Origin: GCA-2731375 sp964590195
Lineage (GTDB): Bacteria; Pseudomonadota; Alphaproteobacteria; GCA-2731375
Length of the DNA stretch: 64,000 bases
NCBI GenBank assembly: GCA_964590195.1
Contig: CAZPWJ010000009.1
Location: 1-64,000, forward strand
Direction of reading: 5' to 3'
The notes beneath the pieces are model-generated. The model was not told the DNA's origin and ran no database searches. It saw only the letters and a program-made list of their open reading frames with translations. Position 1 is the first letter of the stretch. Every line of letters starts with the position of its first letter. Positions 52,956 to 62,375 of the stretch are shown here, in pieces. Made by a program: the position numbers and the translations under genes.

Positions 52956-53612
52956 TTAAGTTTCGCCCTTCAACAATTTATCCCGGTATTCCTGCCCAGT
53001 GATCAGACCACCTGCTTCTTCCACACGGTCCCGGTCACGTTTGGGCAAGGCCGCCTGCATATCGTCGATGCGCTTCCAAGCCGCGAGCGGCGCCGGTTCG
53101 CCCTCGCGCGGTACATAGCGGGAGGTTTCAACGCGCTGATAGCGGTGGACGTAACGGGGACAGTTGACCCAAACCCGGGCCACGGCAACCCGGACCACCA
53201 ATTGCGCCTCCGGATAGCTGGCCAGCAGGTCGGGGTCATCGTCCAGGGTGGCGGTGCCTTCCAGGCGCAGGCGGTGCGGCGTTTCAAAATCGATGAACAA
53301 CAGGCCCAGTTTGGCGTTGTTGGCGATGTTGCCCATGGAATAATACATGCCGTTGCCGTCGTAGCTGGGAAAGACAATGGTTTTGTCATCCAGCACCCGG
53401 ACAAAGCCCGGATCGCCGCCCTTGTAGGACGAAGTGGGCTGGCCGTCGGCGTTGACGCTGGCCAGAAAGAACATATCCCGGCTTTCGATAAAGGCACGGT
53501 CGGCACCGCCGACGCGATCCTTCGTCGCGACGTCCTCAATTACCTTGGCAATTTTTTCCGTCCCAAACCGCGCTTGCAGGGCCCGGTGCTCGTCTCCAAG
53601 AAAATCGCTCAT
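52956..53612 (-). CDS. Pyridoxamine 5'-phosphate oxidase family protein
   Basis: A 218-aa FMN split-barrel protein. It has RAFIESRDMFFLASVNADGQ near residue 40, TSSYKGGDPGFVRVLDDKT near 60, and an FMN-binding stretch GNIANNAKLGLLFIDFETPH near 95. It is different in sequence from the PNPOx-like protein at 51382, so the two are not recent duplicates. The reaction is unknown. It lies 18 bases after the B12-binding subunit on the same strand. Confidence 0.86.
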   Translation of the reverse strand: MSDFLGDEHRALQARFGTEKIAKVIEDVATKDRVGGADRAFIESRDMFFLASVNADGQPTSSYKGGDPGFVRVLDDKTIVFPSYDGNGMYYSMGNIANNAKLGLLFIDFETPHRLRLEGTATLDDDPDLLASYPEAQLVVRVAVARVWVNCPRYVHRYQRVETSRYVPREGEPAPLAAWKRIDDMQAALPKRDRDRVEEAGGLITGQEYRDKLLKGET

Positions 53613-53630
53613 CCGCCTATCCCCCCGTCG

Positions 53631-54026
53631 CTAGTCGAGAACCGCATCGATGGCGGCGACGACATCCTCGATCTTCATATCAGCGGTAAAAATGCCCCGC
53701 GCGCCGGCTTCGCTCAGCGCGGGGTGGTCATCGGCGGGAATGGTGCCGCCCACGAACAGCGGTATGGCGCCGCCATCCAGGGCCTGCAACTGCCGCGCGG
53801 TTTCCGCCACCAACTCCAGATGGCTGCCCGACAATATGGACAGGCCAACCGCATCCACGTCTTCCTCCACCGCCACGTTGGCGATGAAATCGGGGGCCTT
53901 GCGCAGGCCGGTATAGATCACTTCCGCGCCCGCATCACGCAGGGCCAGGGCGATCACCTTGGCGCCCACGTCATGGCCGTCCAGGCCCGGTTTGGCGATC
54001 AGAATGCGTTTTCCGTTCAGGCTCAT
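53631..54026 (-). CDS. Cobalamin-binding small subunit of an acyl-CoA mutase
   Basis: A 131-aa B12-binding domain equivalent to the C-terminal part of methylmalonyl-CoA mutase. The base-off/His-on motif KPGLDGHDVGAKVIALAL (DxHxxG type) is near residue 12, followed by GLSILSGSHLELV near 72 and PLFVGGTIPADDHPAL. The start ATG 54026 follows the mutase stop by 11 bases. It should assemble with the large subunit encoded immediately upstream. Confidence 0.9.
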   Translation of the reverse strand: MSLNGKRILIAKPGLDGHDVGAKVIALALRDAGAEVIYTGLRKAPDFIANVAVEEDVDAVGLSILSGSHLELVAETARQLQALDGGAIPLFVGGTIPADDHPALSEAGARGIFTADMKIEDVVAAIDAVLD

Positions 54027-54037
54027 ACTCTGACTCC

Positions 54038-55660
54038 TTACAGGCCAACCGGCTCCTGGAATTCGCCCCAATGGTCTTTCAGGGCGCCGACCATTTCACC
54101 GATGCTGACATAGGCGTGGCAGCAATCAACCATATGGGGCAGCAGATTTTCCGCATCCCCCGCCGCCGCATTGGATAACTTTTGCAGGGCCTGTTCAGCC
54201 GCCGCACCGTCACGTTCGGCGCGCACTTTGTTGAAGCGTTCCACCGTCTGGCCGGCGATCTTGGTGTCCAGCTTGAAGACTTCGCCGAAATCATTGGCGT
54301 CCTCATCCGCACGTTGGAAATGGTTCTGCCCTACCACCACGCGCTCGCCCGCGTCCGTCTGCAATTTGCGTTCCAGGGCGCGCTGGGCGATGCGGCTTTG
54401 CAGATAGCCGTCCTCGATGGCCTTTTCCGCGCCGCCGTAATCCTCGATCTCGGCGATTACCTTGGTGATTGCCGCATCCATTTCATCGGTCAGATATTCC
54501 ACGTAATAGCTGCCGCCCAGGGGGTCCACGGTTTTTGAAATGCCGCTTTCATAGGCCACCATCTGCTGGGTGCGCAGCGCCGTCTCGGCACTGAATTCGG
54601 TGGGAATTTGGTAGGCCTCGTCATAGGCGGCGGTGAAAATCGACTGCGCCCCGCCGAAAACGGCGGCCATATTCTCGATGCCGACACGGACAATATTGTT
54701 GTAAGGCTGCGCCGCCGTCAGGGACGAGCCGCCGCAGACCACGCCAAAGCGGAACATCAGGGCCTTGGGGTCGGTCACGCCATAGCGTTCCTGCAACAGG
54801 CGGGCCCAGACCCGGCGTCCGGCGCGGAATTTGCAGATCTCCTCGAAGAAATCCATGTGGACATAGAAGAAGAAGCTGAGGCGCTTGGCGAAGTGATTGA
54901 CGTCGCCGCCCCGGCGCAGCATTTCATCCACATAGGCCAGGCCGTTGGCCAGGGTAAAGCCCATCTCCTCCACCGCCGTGGAGCCGGCATCGCGGACATG
55001 GGCGCCGGCGATGGAGATGGGATTGAAGCGCGGCGTTGCCTCGTTGGAAAAAAGGATGGAATCCGCGATCAGCCTTAGCGAGGGACGGACTGGAAAGATC
55101 CAGGTTCCCCGCGCCACATATTCCTTCAGAATATCGTTCTGGATGGTGCCGGTCAGGCGTTCCCTTGGCACGCCCTTCTTATCGGCGGCGGCCAGATACA
55201 TGGCATAGATCATCGGCGCCGTGCCATTGATCGTGAACGAGGTGGAGATCGAGGCAAGATCAATGCCGTCCAGCAGGATCTCCATATCCGCCAGGGTGGC
55301 GATGGAAACCCCGACCTTGCCGACTTCCGAGCGGGCCATGGCGTCGGTCGGGTCGTAGCCGCACTGCGTGGGCAGATCCAGGGCCACGGACAGGCCGGTC
55401 TGGCCCTGATCGAGGAGAAAGCGATAGCGCTGATTGGTTTCCTCGGCCGAGCCGAAACCGGAATACTGCCGGATCGTCCACAGCCGGCCACGGTAGCCGT
55501 TGGGGAAGATGCCCCGGGTGAAGGGATATTCGCCGGGCTGGCCGGGATCGCTCTTGACCATGTCGGCGGTCGCGACCTGGGGAATTTCAATGCCCGACGG
55601 CGTCGTGGATGAAGGCATGGCCGGGGGCGCGGACGGGGCGGTGGGAGCGCTGTCAGACAT
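54038..55660 (-). CDS. Large subunit of a split adenosylcobalamin acyl-CoA mutase
   Basis: A 540-aa substrate-binding subunit of a heteromeric mutase, without a B12 domain. It carries LWTIRQYSGFGSAEETNQRY near residue 60, LSVALDLPTQCGYDPTD near 92, LTGTIQNDILKEYVARGTW near 165 and ISIAGAHVRDAGSTAVEEMG near 215. The Tyr in RQYSGF matches Tyr89 of methylmalonyl-CoA mutase; isobutyryl-CoA mutases have Phe and 2-hydroxyisobutyryl-CoA mutase Ile there. Split subunits are otherwise typical of those latter enzymes, so the substrate is uncertain. No MeaB-type chaperone is adjacent. A Pro/Ala-rich N-terminal 20 residues precede the barrel. Confidence 0.88.
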   Translation of the reverse strand: MSDSAPTAPSAPPAMPSSTTPSGIEIPQVATADMVKSDPGQPGEYPFTRGIFPNGYRGRLWTIRQYSGFGSAEETNQRYRFLLDQGQTGLSVALDLPTQCGYDPTDAMARSEVGKVGVSIATLADMEILLDGIDLASISTSFTINGTAPMIYAMYLAAADKKGVPRERLTGTIQNDILKEYVARGTWIFPVRPSLRLIADSILFSNEATPRFNPISIAGAHVRDAGSTAVEEMGFTLANGLAYVDEMLRRGGDVNHFAKRLSFFFYVHMDFFEEICKFRAGRRVWARLLQERYGVTDPKALMFRFGVVCGGSSLTAAQPYNNIVRVGIENMAAVFGGAQSIFTAAYDEAYQIPTEFSAETALRTQQMVAYESGISKTVDPLGGSYYVEYLTDEMDAAITKVIAEIEDYGGAEKAIEDGYLQSRIAQRALERKLQTDAGERVVVGQNHFQRADEDANDFGEVFKLDTKIAGQTVERFNKVRAERDGAAAEQALQKLSNAAAGDAENLLPHMVDCCHAYVSIGEMVGALKDHWGEFQEPVGL

Positions 55661-55663
55661 GGC

Positions 55664-56431
55664 CTAATCTTCCTTTTTCAATATTCCGTCCGCTGCCGCC
55701 CAGTGGTCATCATGCACCCAGGCGGCGGCAAAATTGCTGGTTTCCAGTTCCAGCAATTCCTGCCGCGAGGCGCCGGCCCGCTGGGCCACATTCAAGGCCT
55801 TGAAGGCCCGCATGACATGTGGCGACTGTTTTAACATAGGTTTTAGAAAGGCCGATACGGCGGCGTCCAAATTCTCCTCCGCGACGGCGTCGGCCAGACC
55901 GATTTCCATCGCATCGCCGGCGCTCAGCATCTCGCAGCGGGCCAGCATGCGCATGGCCCGGTTCGGGCCCACAAGGCGCATCAAATCAATGCCGCCGCCC
56001 CAGGCCGAGGTGATATTCAATTTTCCCTGGATAAAGCCGATACGGGCATGCGCCGCGAAAATGCGAAAATCGCAGGCGGCGGCCAGTTCCGCCCCGCCGC
56101 CCAAGGCATCGCCATTCAGGGCCGCGATCACCGGCACCGGAAACTGCCGTATCGCCTCTAGCGCCGCCTTGGCCTGCAAGGACATCTCAGTCGCCTCGGC
56201 CAAGGATTGCACACTTGCCAGGTCACGCAGATCACCACCGGCGGCGAAGCTTTTGTCGCCGGCACCGCGCAACACAGCCGCCAGCACATCATCATCATTC
56301 GCGGCGTCGCTAAAGACGGCACCCAATTGATCCAGCACCGAACGGCTCAAGGCATTGCGTTTGGCCGGACGGTCGATCAGCACATAAAGCACCCGCTGCC
56401 GTGTTTCGATCCGCAAATCAGCGGTAACCAT
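55664..56431 (-). CDS. Crotonase-family protein
   Basis: A 255-aa enoyl-CoA hydratase/isomerase-fold protein. It has IDRPAKRNALSRSVLDQLG near residue 22, KSFAAGGDLRDLAS near 60 and GDALGGGAELAAACDFRI near 105. The first catalytic Glu (GGAELA) is kept, but the region of the second reads GFIQGKLNITSAWGG with no Glu in the usual place, so hydratase activity is uncertain. It lies three bases upstream of the mutase large-subunit gene and is probably co-expressed with it. ATG 56431 is chosen; GTG 56455 would add eight residues. Confidence 0.83.
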   Translation of the reverse strand: MVTADLRIETRQRVLYVLIDRPAKRNALSRSVLDQLGAVFSDAANDDDVLAAVLRGAGDKSFAAGGDLRDLASVQSLAEATEMSLQAKAALEAIRQFPVPVIAALNGDALGGGAELAAACDFRIFAAHARIGFIQGKLNITSAWGGGIDLMRLVGPNRAMRMLARCEMLSAGDAMEIGLADAVAEENLDAAVSAFLKPMLKQSPHVMRAFKALNVAQRAGASRQELLELETSNFAAAWVHDDHWAAADGILKKED

Positions 56432-56624
56432 GGTCCCAGATACTCCAGCTGACACTCAGACAAATTGATATGGCGAAAATATTAGCCTGTTGGCGGTATT
56501 TCACAACCGATCCAGGGTAATATATGCTTTACAAACAAGCCTTCTCAAATGCTCGGAGTCCCGTGACCTTGGCCGGAAATCGAACATACGACTTGAAGTT
56601 GGCCGCCGTGGCATGGGGCGCACG

Positions 56625-59600
56625 ATGACCGACATCAGCGCCGAACAGATGCTGAATGCCTTCTCCGCCCTGGAGCATTTGCAGCCCGATAGCAGTGATT
56701 TCCTGGCCGAGGCCGCTCGGGTTTTGAGCAAGGCCCTGGAATATCCTTGGACGATCATTCTGCCCTGCAACGATACGGCGTCGGAGTCCGGTGATGCCAT
56801 TGCCATGCATATGGACGGCGATGATAAAATGGAAAATAGAGCGGCCATTACATTGGCGGCCCAGCAACTGATCGATGGCAACAAGGACAGCAATGGCCAA
56901 TGGACGGCATCAATTGCCGTGAACGGGCTTGGCACACTCGATGTTCGTGGCAACCCGTGCCGCGACAGCGAAGGCTCCGTTCGGGGTCATCTGCTGGCAT
57001 TGGCCCCTCAGTCACCACAAGTTTCCGATGAGGTGGATAACAGGAGCCGCTTTGCCGAGTCCTTCATGGCCCTGACGGCACAGCGGGTCGGCACAAGACT
57101 TGGCCGCCAGAACAACGAGCAAATCCTGCAGCAGAGCGAGGAAAATTTTCATCATCTAATCGAGAACATGCCGCAAGGCTTTTTCGTCAACAAGGGCCTG
57201 CAGCCCGTCTTCTTCAACCGCGCCATGAGCGATATGTATGGCTACGACAGTCCGGAGGAATTACTTCGCGCCCAAAGTTTGACCGTGTTGTGGGCGCCGC
57301 ATGAACTTGACCGTATTAAGCAATTCGGCACGGCACGGATTCAAGGCGACATGAGTGCGAACACTTTTGAAGGCGAAGGGGTAAAAAAGGACGGCACGGC
57401 TATTTGGGTGCAAGTTGTTGCGCAACCGATCCGCTGGCAGGGCGAAGTATTGATCGGCGGCACGGTCAACGACATTACAGCTCTAAAAATGTCGCAGTTG
57501 GAGCTGGCCGAAAAATCCGCAGTTTTGGAAACCATCCTACAAGCCGCGCCCTATTCAGTCTCCTTGCGCGATATCCATGGACGGTACGTTTTCATCAATA
57601 GGCGGGGTGCGGCTCTCCACGACCTCGAACCGGTCGATTTTCTGGGCAAAACACAGGCGGAAGTGTTTGGGCAAAACACAAGCCAAGACATTGAAGAGCT
57701 GTACGAACAAACGGTTCGCACGGGCAAGGCCGTGCTGGATATTGAAGTTGCCTCGAGCAAATTTCCCGGTCGGATCTATTCCTATGGTTATGCGCCTGTT
57801 TTTGATGGAGAGGGCAAGGTAACAGGCATCGTCGCGATTGCCCGGGATGTCTCGGAACAAAAGCGAGCCGAGAATGCGTTGCAGGAGAATGAACAGGCCT
57901 TGACCGAGGCGCAGCGTATTGGCAGGATCGGTCACTGGCGGATTTATCCGGACACCGGGATGGTCGAATTATCCAACCAGGCTTGTCGAGTTCTCGGCTT
58001 TCCGGAGGGCGAAGGCCTGCGCGAATTGGCCGAGCTGCGCAAAGACATACCCGCCAAGGATATTGAAACAATTTCGCGGGCACGGGCAGCAGGCCTGGAA
58101 AAACGCGAAGCCTACCGTTTCAAGTACAGCATCACCTTCGGCAATGGCGAGGTCCGGGTCATGGAAGGCGAGGGACAACCTGAATACGACCAGTCGGGCG
58201 CCTTGACGTCAATTTTCGGTGTAACGCAAGACGTTACCGACCGCGACAAGATAGAAAGCGAATTGCGGCAGAGCGAAGCGCGGCTCAGGGATTTTGCGGA
58301 AGCCAGTGCCGAGCACTATTGGCAGACCGATGCCCAGAACCGCTATGACTATTTTTCATCATCGTATCAAGAAAGTTCCAATCGATCGAACGATGAGCTG
58401 ATCGGTCAGCCGGTGGAAAATGCCACCGATCCAGCTTTTCGAGGGCAAGAGTCCTGGCAATATATCCAAAGCCAAATGCGGCAGCGGCAACCGTTTCGTG
58501 ATGTGGTCTTTGAACGCCAGGGCGCCAAACCGGGCGAAACCGTTTGGATTAGAGCCTCGGGTAGGCCCTATTTTAATGAGAGTGGCGATTTTCTGGGCTT
58601 TCGCGGCACCTCCAACAATGTGACTACACACCGGACCCTTGAAGAGCAATTGGCGCAAGCACAAAAGATGGAAACCGTGGGTCAGTTGACCGGCGGCGTG
58701 GCGCACGATTTCAACAACCTGCTGGCGGTGATCGTGGGCAACGCGGAATTGTTATTACATGGCGATGACCTTGCGTCCGACCGTGAAGTGGACAAGAGTA
58801 AAGCCAAGAAATCGACCGACGCCATTCTGCGGGCCGCCTATCGCGGCGCGGAGCTAACCCAGCAACTGCTGGCTTTTTCACGGAAACAATCGCTGTCACC
58901 CAAAGTTATTAATTTGGATCAGCAGATTAGCGGCATGATCACAATGCTGCAGGGGAGTCTGGACGCCACCATCGATATCCAAACCAGCAGCAGTGATGAT
59001 CTTTGGCCATGCCTGGTTGATCCGGGGCAGGTGGAGAATGTCATGCTTAATTTGGCAATCAATGCCCGTGATGCCATGCCTGATGGCGGCACCCTGAGCA
59101 TCGAAACGGCGAATGCTTATATGGATGACGAGAGTGCGGCCCAGGCTGATATAGATCCCGGCGCCTATGTTACGCTGGCCGTCACCGATACCGGAACCGG
59201 CATGCCGGCCGAGGTGCGGGACAAGATATTCGAACCATTCTTTACGACCAAGGATCAGGGCAAGGGTACCGGCCTGGGCTTGAGCATGGTGTTTGGCTTC
59301 GTCAAGCAATCAGACGGCCATGTTACTGTCTATAGTGAGGAAGGCCGTGGCACGACGATTAAGTTGTATCTGCCCCGCGCCTCGCGGCAGCCCGATGAAG
59401 CGCGGAATTTTGAAACCTCCTCGCCAGGCGCCCGCGATGAATGTGTCCTGATCGTGGAGGACGACACCGATGTGCGCACCCTGGCCGTCAACCTGATTGA
59501 TGATCTTGGCTACCGCGTACTGGAAGCGGGCGATGGCAAAGCCGCGCTGGGTATTCTGGAACGCGAGCGGCGGATTGATCTGCTATTCACCGATGTCATC

Positions 59601-59831
59601 CTGCCTGGCGGCATGAACGGCAATGAAATAGCCCGCCGGGCTCCCGAATATCAACCGGATATCAAAATCATGTACATGTCGGGTTATTCCCACGATGCTC
59701 TGATCCATCAGGGCCGGATGGATGATGCGGTGGTGCTGTTACAAAAACCATTCCGCAGGGCGGAATTGGCGGTCAAGCTGCGCGAAGCTCTCGAAAACCC
59801 GCCCAAGTCCGACAAAGCGGTGGTGCCATAA
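56625..59831 (+). CDS. Multi-PAS hybrid sensor histidine kinase
   Basis: About 1068 aa, cytoplasmic with no membrane segments. An N-terminal GAF-like region (residues about 1-190) is followed by four PAS domains (ENMPQGFFVNKG near 210, QAAPYSVSLRDIHGRY near 330, QRIGRIGHWRIYPDTG near 460, ASAEHYWQTDAQNRYDYF near 590). The dimerisation/phosphoacceptor motif GGVAHDFNNLLA has His694. The ATPase N-box (LNLAINARDAM) and the KGTGLGLSMVFGF G-box follow, then a receiver domain with the phospho-accepting Asp near 990 (LLFTDVILPGG). It autophosphorylates in response to an internal signal such as redox state. A start at 56613 is also possible. No separate response regulator is adjacent. Confidence 0.9.
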   Translation: MTDISAEQMLNAFSALEHLQPDSSDFLAEAARVLSKALEYPWTIILPCNDTASESGDAIAMHMDGDDKMENRAAITLAAQQLIDGNKDSNGQWTASIAVNGLGTLDVRGNPCRDSEGSVRGHLLALAPQSPQVSDEVDNRSRFAESFMALTAQRVGTRLGRQNNEQILQQSEENFHHLIENMPQGFFVNKGLQPVFFNRAMSDMYGYDSPEELLRAQSLTVLWAPHELDRIKQFGTARIQGDMSANTFEGEGVKKDGTAIWVQVVAQPIRWQGEVLIGGTVNDITALKMSQLELAEKSAVLETILQAAPYSVSLRDIHGRYVFINRRGAALHDLEPVDFLGKTQAEVFGQNTSQDIEELYEQTVRTGKAVLDIEVASSKFPGRIYSYGYAPVFDGEGKVTGIVAIARDVSEQKRAENALQENEQALTEAQRIGRIGHWRIYPDTGMVELSNQACRVLGFPEGEGLRELAELRKDIPAKDIETISRARAAGLEKREAYRFKYSITFGNGEVRVMEGEGQPEYDQSGALTSIFGVTQDVTDRDKIESELRQSEARLRDFAEASAEHYWQTDAQNRYDYFSSSYQESSNRSNDELIGQPVENATDPAFRGQESWQYIQSQMRQRQPFRDVVFERQGAKPGETVWIRASGRPYFNESGDFLGFRGTSNNVTTHRTLEEQLAQAQKMETVGQLTGGVAHDFNNLLAVIVGNAELLLHGDDLASDREVDKSKAKKSTDAILRAAYRGAELTQQLLAFSRKQSLSPKVINLDQQISGMITMLQGSLDATIDIQTSSSDDLWPCLVDPGQVENVMLNLAINARDAMPDGGTLSIETANAYMDDESAAQADIDPGAYVTLAVTDTGTGMPAEVRDKIFEPFFTTKDQGKGTGLGLSMVFGFVKQSDGHVTVYSEEGRGTTIKLYLPRASRQPDEARNFETSSPGARDECVLIVEDDTDVRTLAVNLIDDLGYRVLEAGDGKAALGILERERRIDLLFTDVILPGGMNGNEIARRAPEYQPDIKIMYMSGYSHDALIHQGRMDDAVVLLQKPFRRAELAVKLREALENPPKSDKAVVP

Positions 59832-59873
59832 ATTTGGCTACCTGAAGAAATTGACGATAACCGGCCAACCAAA

Positions 59874-61133
59874 CTACCAGGCGCCGCGAGTGTCGATAAC
59901 GAATTTATCTTTGATCAAATCACGGTCGATATGCATGAAGGCGCTGTGATCCACCAGCAGCAGGACCATGTTGGCCTGTTCCATGGCCACGTCGAAATCA
60001 GTCAATTCCAGGCCCCGGTCGAGCAGTTCATTTGGCAGGGCCGGAACATGCGGTTCAACCACCAGCAATTTGGCCACGTTCATATCGGCCAGCCGCGCAA
60101 CAATTTCCAACGCCGGGCTTTCACGCAGGTCATCCACATCCGCTTTATAGGACAGGCCGAGGCAAGCGATAACGGGCTTGACCAGGGCCCGGGCCCGTGC
60201 CGCCACTTGTTCACAAATGAAGCCGGGCTTGGCATCGTTGATTTCCCGCGCCGCTCGAATGATTTTAGCTTCTTCGGGCGCGCCATCGACGATGAACCAG
60301 GGGTCCACCGCGATGCAGTGGCCGCCGACGCCGGGACCGGGTGAGAGGATATCGACACGGGGATGCAGGTTTGCCATCTCGATCAATTCCCAGACATTGA
60401 TGTTATGCCTGTCGCAAATCACCGACAGCTCGTTGGCGAAGGCGATGTTGACGTCGCGATAGGCGTTCTCCGTCAGTTTGGACATTTCCGCCGTGCGTGC
60501 GTTGGTCACCTTGCATTCGCCCCGCACCACGATGCGGTATAACGAAACAGCCCGCTGGGCGCATTTGCGGGTCATGCCGCCGATCACCCTGGCGTTGTTC
60601 ACGACCTCCTCGATGATCCTGCCGGGCAACACCCGTTCGGGACAATAGGCGACGTTGATATCCGCCATCTCGCCCTCGTCGCCGGGGAAGCTGAGATCCG
60701 GGCGCAGGTCAGCCATCCATTGTGCCATCTTTTCCGTGGTGCCCACGGGTGAGGTGGATTCCAGGATCACCAGATTGCCTTTTACCAGCACCGGCGCAAT
60801 GGCTTCGGCCGCGGCCCGTACATGGCTGAGATCGGCGCCAAGCTTATTGCCGTCGCCCTCGCCCTCACGCAGAGGCGTCGGCACGGCGACCAGAAAGGCC
60901 TCGGCGGCCTGGACCTCGGTGCCGACGCGCAATTTTCCGTTTTCCACCACCCGGCGCACCAGAGCGTCCAGATTAGGTTCGCCGAAATGCGGCTTGCCGG
61001 CATTGATGCTGTCAACCACCTCCTGGTCGCTGTCCGTACCGACAATTTCGACACCCTGATTGGCGAACACGGCAGCCGTGGGCAGGCCGATATAACCCAA
61101 ACCAACGACACTGATCCTATTGAAGGTGTTCAT
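59874..61133 (-). CDS. wecC: UDP-N-acetyl-D-mannosaminuronate dehydrogenase
   Basis: A 419-aa UDP-glucose/GDP-mannose dehydrogenase-family enzyme oxidising UDP-ManNAc to UDP-ManNAcA. The NAD motif ISVVGLGYIGLPTAAVFANQ is at the N-terminus, ILESTSPVGTTEKMAQWM near residue 125, and the catalytic Cys in PGPGVGGHCIAVDPWF near 258. The start ATG 61133 (MNTFNRIS) overlaps the end of wecB by 17 bases, so the two are translationally coupled. The pair supplies the activated sugar for a surface polysaccharide, but no glycosyltransferase is in the window. Confidence 0.92.
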   Translation of the reverse strand: MNTFNRISVVGLGYIGLPTAAVFANQGVEIVGTDSDQEVVDSINAGKPHFGEPNLDALVRRVVENGKLRVGTEVQAAEAFLVAVPTPLREGEGDGNKLGADLSHVRAAAEAIAPVLVKGNLVILESTSPVGTTEKMAQWMADLRPDLSFPGDEGEMADINVAYCPERVLPGRIIEEVVNNARVIGGMTRKCAQRAVSLYRIVVRGECKVTNARTAEMSKLTENAYRDVNIAFANELSVICDRHNINVWELIEMANLHPRVDILSPGPGVGGHCIAVDPWFIVDGAPEEAKIIRAAREINDAKPGFICEQVAARARALVKPVIACLGLSYKADVDDLRESPALEIVARLADMNVAKLLVVEPHVPALPNELLDRGLELTDFDVAMEQANMVLLLVDHSAFMHIDRDLIKDKFVIDTRGAW

Positions 61134-62241
61134 TACGAAGCCTCTCAACGATGCGGGCGCTGGCCTTGCCGTCACCATAGGGGTTATGGGCCCGCGCCAT
61201 GGCCTGGTAAGCCTCGGCGTCATCCAGGAGAACGCCCAGGCATTGCAGAAGTTTTTCCATATCCGTACCTACCAGTAGGGCCGTGCCGGCGTCCACGGCC
61301 TCTGGCCGTTCGGTGGTATCGCGGGTGACCAGTACCGGCTTGCCCAGGGCGGGCGCCTCTTCCTGTATGCCGCCTGAATCCGTCACGATCAGTTCCGCCC
61401 GCCGCATCAAATAGAGAAACGGCAGGTAATCCAGCGGCGGGATCAGATGCACATTGTCCTTGCCGCGCAACACCTCGTTGGCGGCCTTTTGCACATTCGG
61501 GTTCAGATGAACCGGGTAGACGATGACAACATCGTCCCGTTCCGCCAGGATGGCCAGGCCGCGGCAGACACGTTCAAGACCGCCGTCGAAATTCTCCCGC
61601 CGGTGGCCGGTGGTCAAAACCAGGCGCTTGCCCGGATCAATAAAGTTGAACTGCGCTTCCAGCCGGGCCTGTAGATCAGGCGAGGCATCGATAATATCGA
61701 TAGCCTGGGACAGCGCATCAATCACCGTATTGCCAGTGACCATGATGCGCTCATCCGCAATGCCTTCGGCCAGCAGGTTTTGCCGCGCCGCCTCGGTCGG
61801 CGGAAAATGCAGATCGCAGATCACCGAAGCCATCCTGCGGTTCATCTCTTCCGGCCAGGGCGAATGAATATTTCCCGTGCGCAAACCCGCCTCGACATGA
61901 GCCACGGGCACCTTTTCATAAAACGCGGCCAGGGCGGCGGCAAATGTTGTAGTGGTATCACCCTGCACCAAAATCCGGTCCGGACGGCAATCCCGGATCA
62001 CCTTTTGCACCCCGGTCAGGACAGCGGAGGTGATGTGGTTCAGGCCCTGGCCCGCCTGCATGATATCCAGGTCATGGTCCGGCGTGATCTCGAACACATC
62101 CAGGACCTGATCAAGCATTTGCCGGTGCTGGGCGGTGACACAGACAAGGGAGGCCACGCCATCCGCTGCCGCCAGTGCCGTGACGACGGGGGCCAACTTG
62201 ATGGCTTCGGGCCGGGTGCCGAATACAGTCAGAACCTTAAT
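61117..62241 (-). CDS. wecB: UDP-N-acetylglucosamine 2-epimerase, apparent ATT start
   Basis: A non-hydrolysing epimerase making UDP-ManNAc, substrate of the following wecC. Family motifs are QGDTTTTFAAALAAFYEK near residue 95, EAGLRTGNIHSPWPEEMNRR, TTGHRRENFD near 210 and DSGGIQEEAPALGKPVLVTR near 290. The first conventional start (TTG, 62196) would cut off the conserved N-terminus. In the same frame upstream the sequence reads KVLTVFGTRPEAIKLAPVV, preceded by ATT at 62239-62241 with AGAAGG seven bases before it and an in-frame TGA at 62254-62256. No ATG, GTG or TTG exists between, so ATT is the likely start (374 aa). Confidence 0.9.
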   Translation of the reverse strand: MKVLTVFGTRPEAIKLAPVVTALAAADGVASLVCVTAQHRQMLDQVLDVFEITPDHDLDIMQAGQGLNHITSAVLTGVQKVIRDCRPDRILVQGDTTTTFAAALAAFYEKVPVAHVEAGLRTGNIHSPWPEEMNRRMASVICDLHFPPTEAARQNLLAEGIADERIMVTGNTVIDALSQAIDIIDASPDLQARLEAQFNFIDPGKRLVLTTGHRRENFDGGLERVCRGLAILAERDDVVIVYPVHLNPNVQKAANEVLRGKDNVHLIPPLDYLPFLYLMRRAELIVTDSGGIQEEAPALGKPVLVTRDTTERPEAVDAGTALLVGTDMEKLLQCLGVLLDDAEAYQAMARAHNPYGDGKASARIVERLRNEHLQ

Positions 62242-62375
62242 GGAGCTGCCTTCTCATAATATTCGCCGCAATATGAAATACGTTGCCATGCCTGACAATA
62301 GACAAAGTGCTGCGTTGGTGACTTCCAAATAGTATGAGAAGCTAGTGTCGAAATCATGAATAGGGGGTCAAGGGG

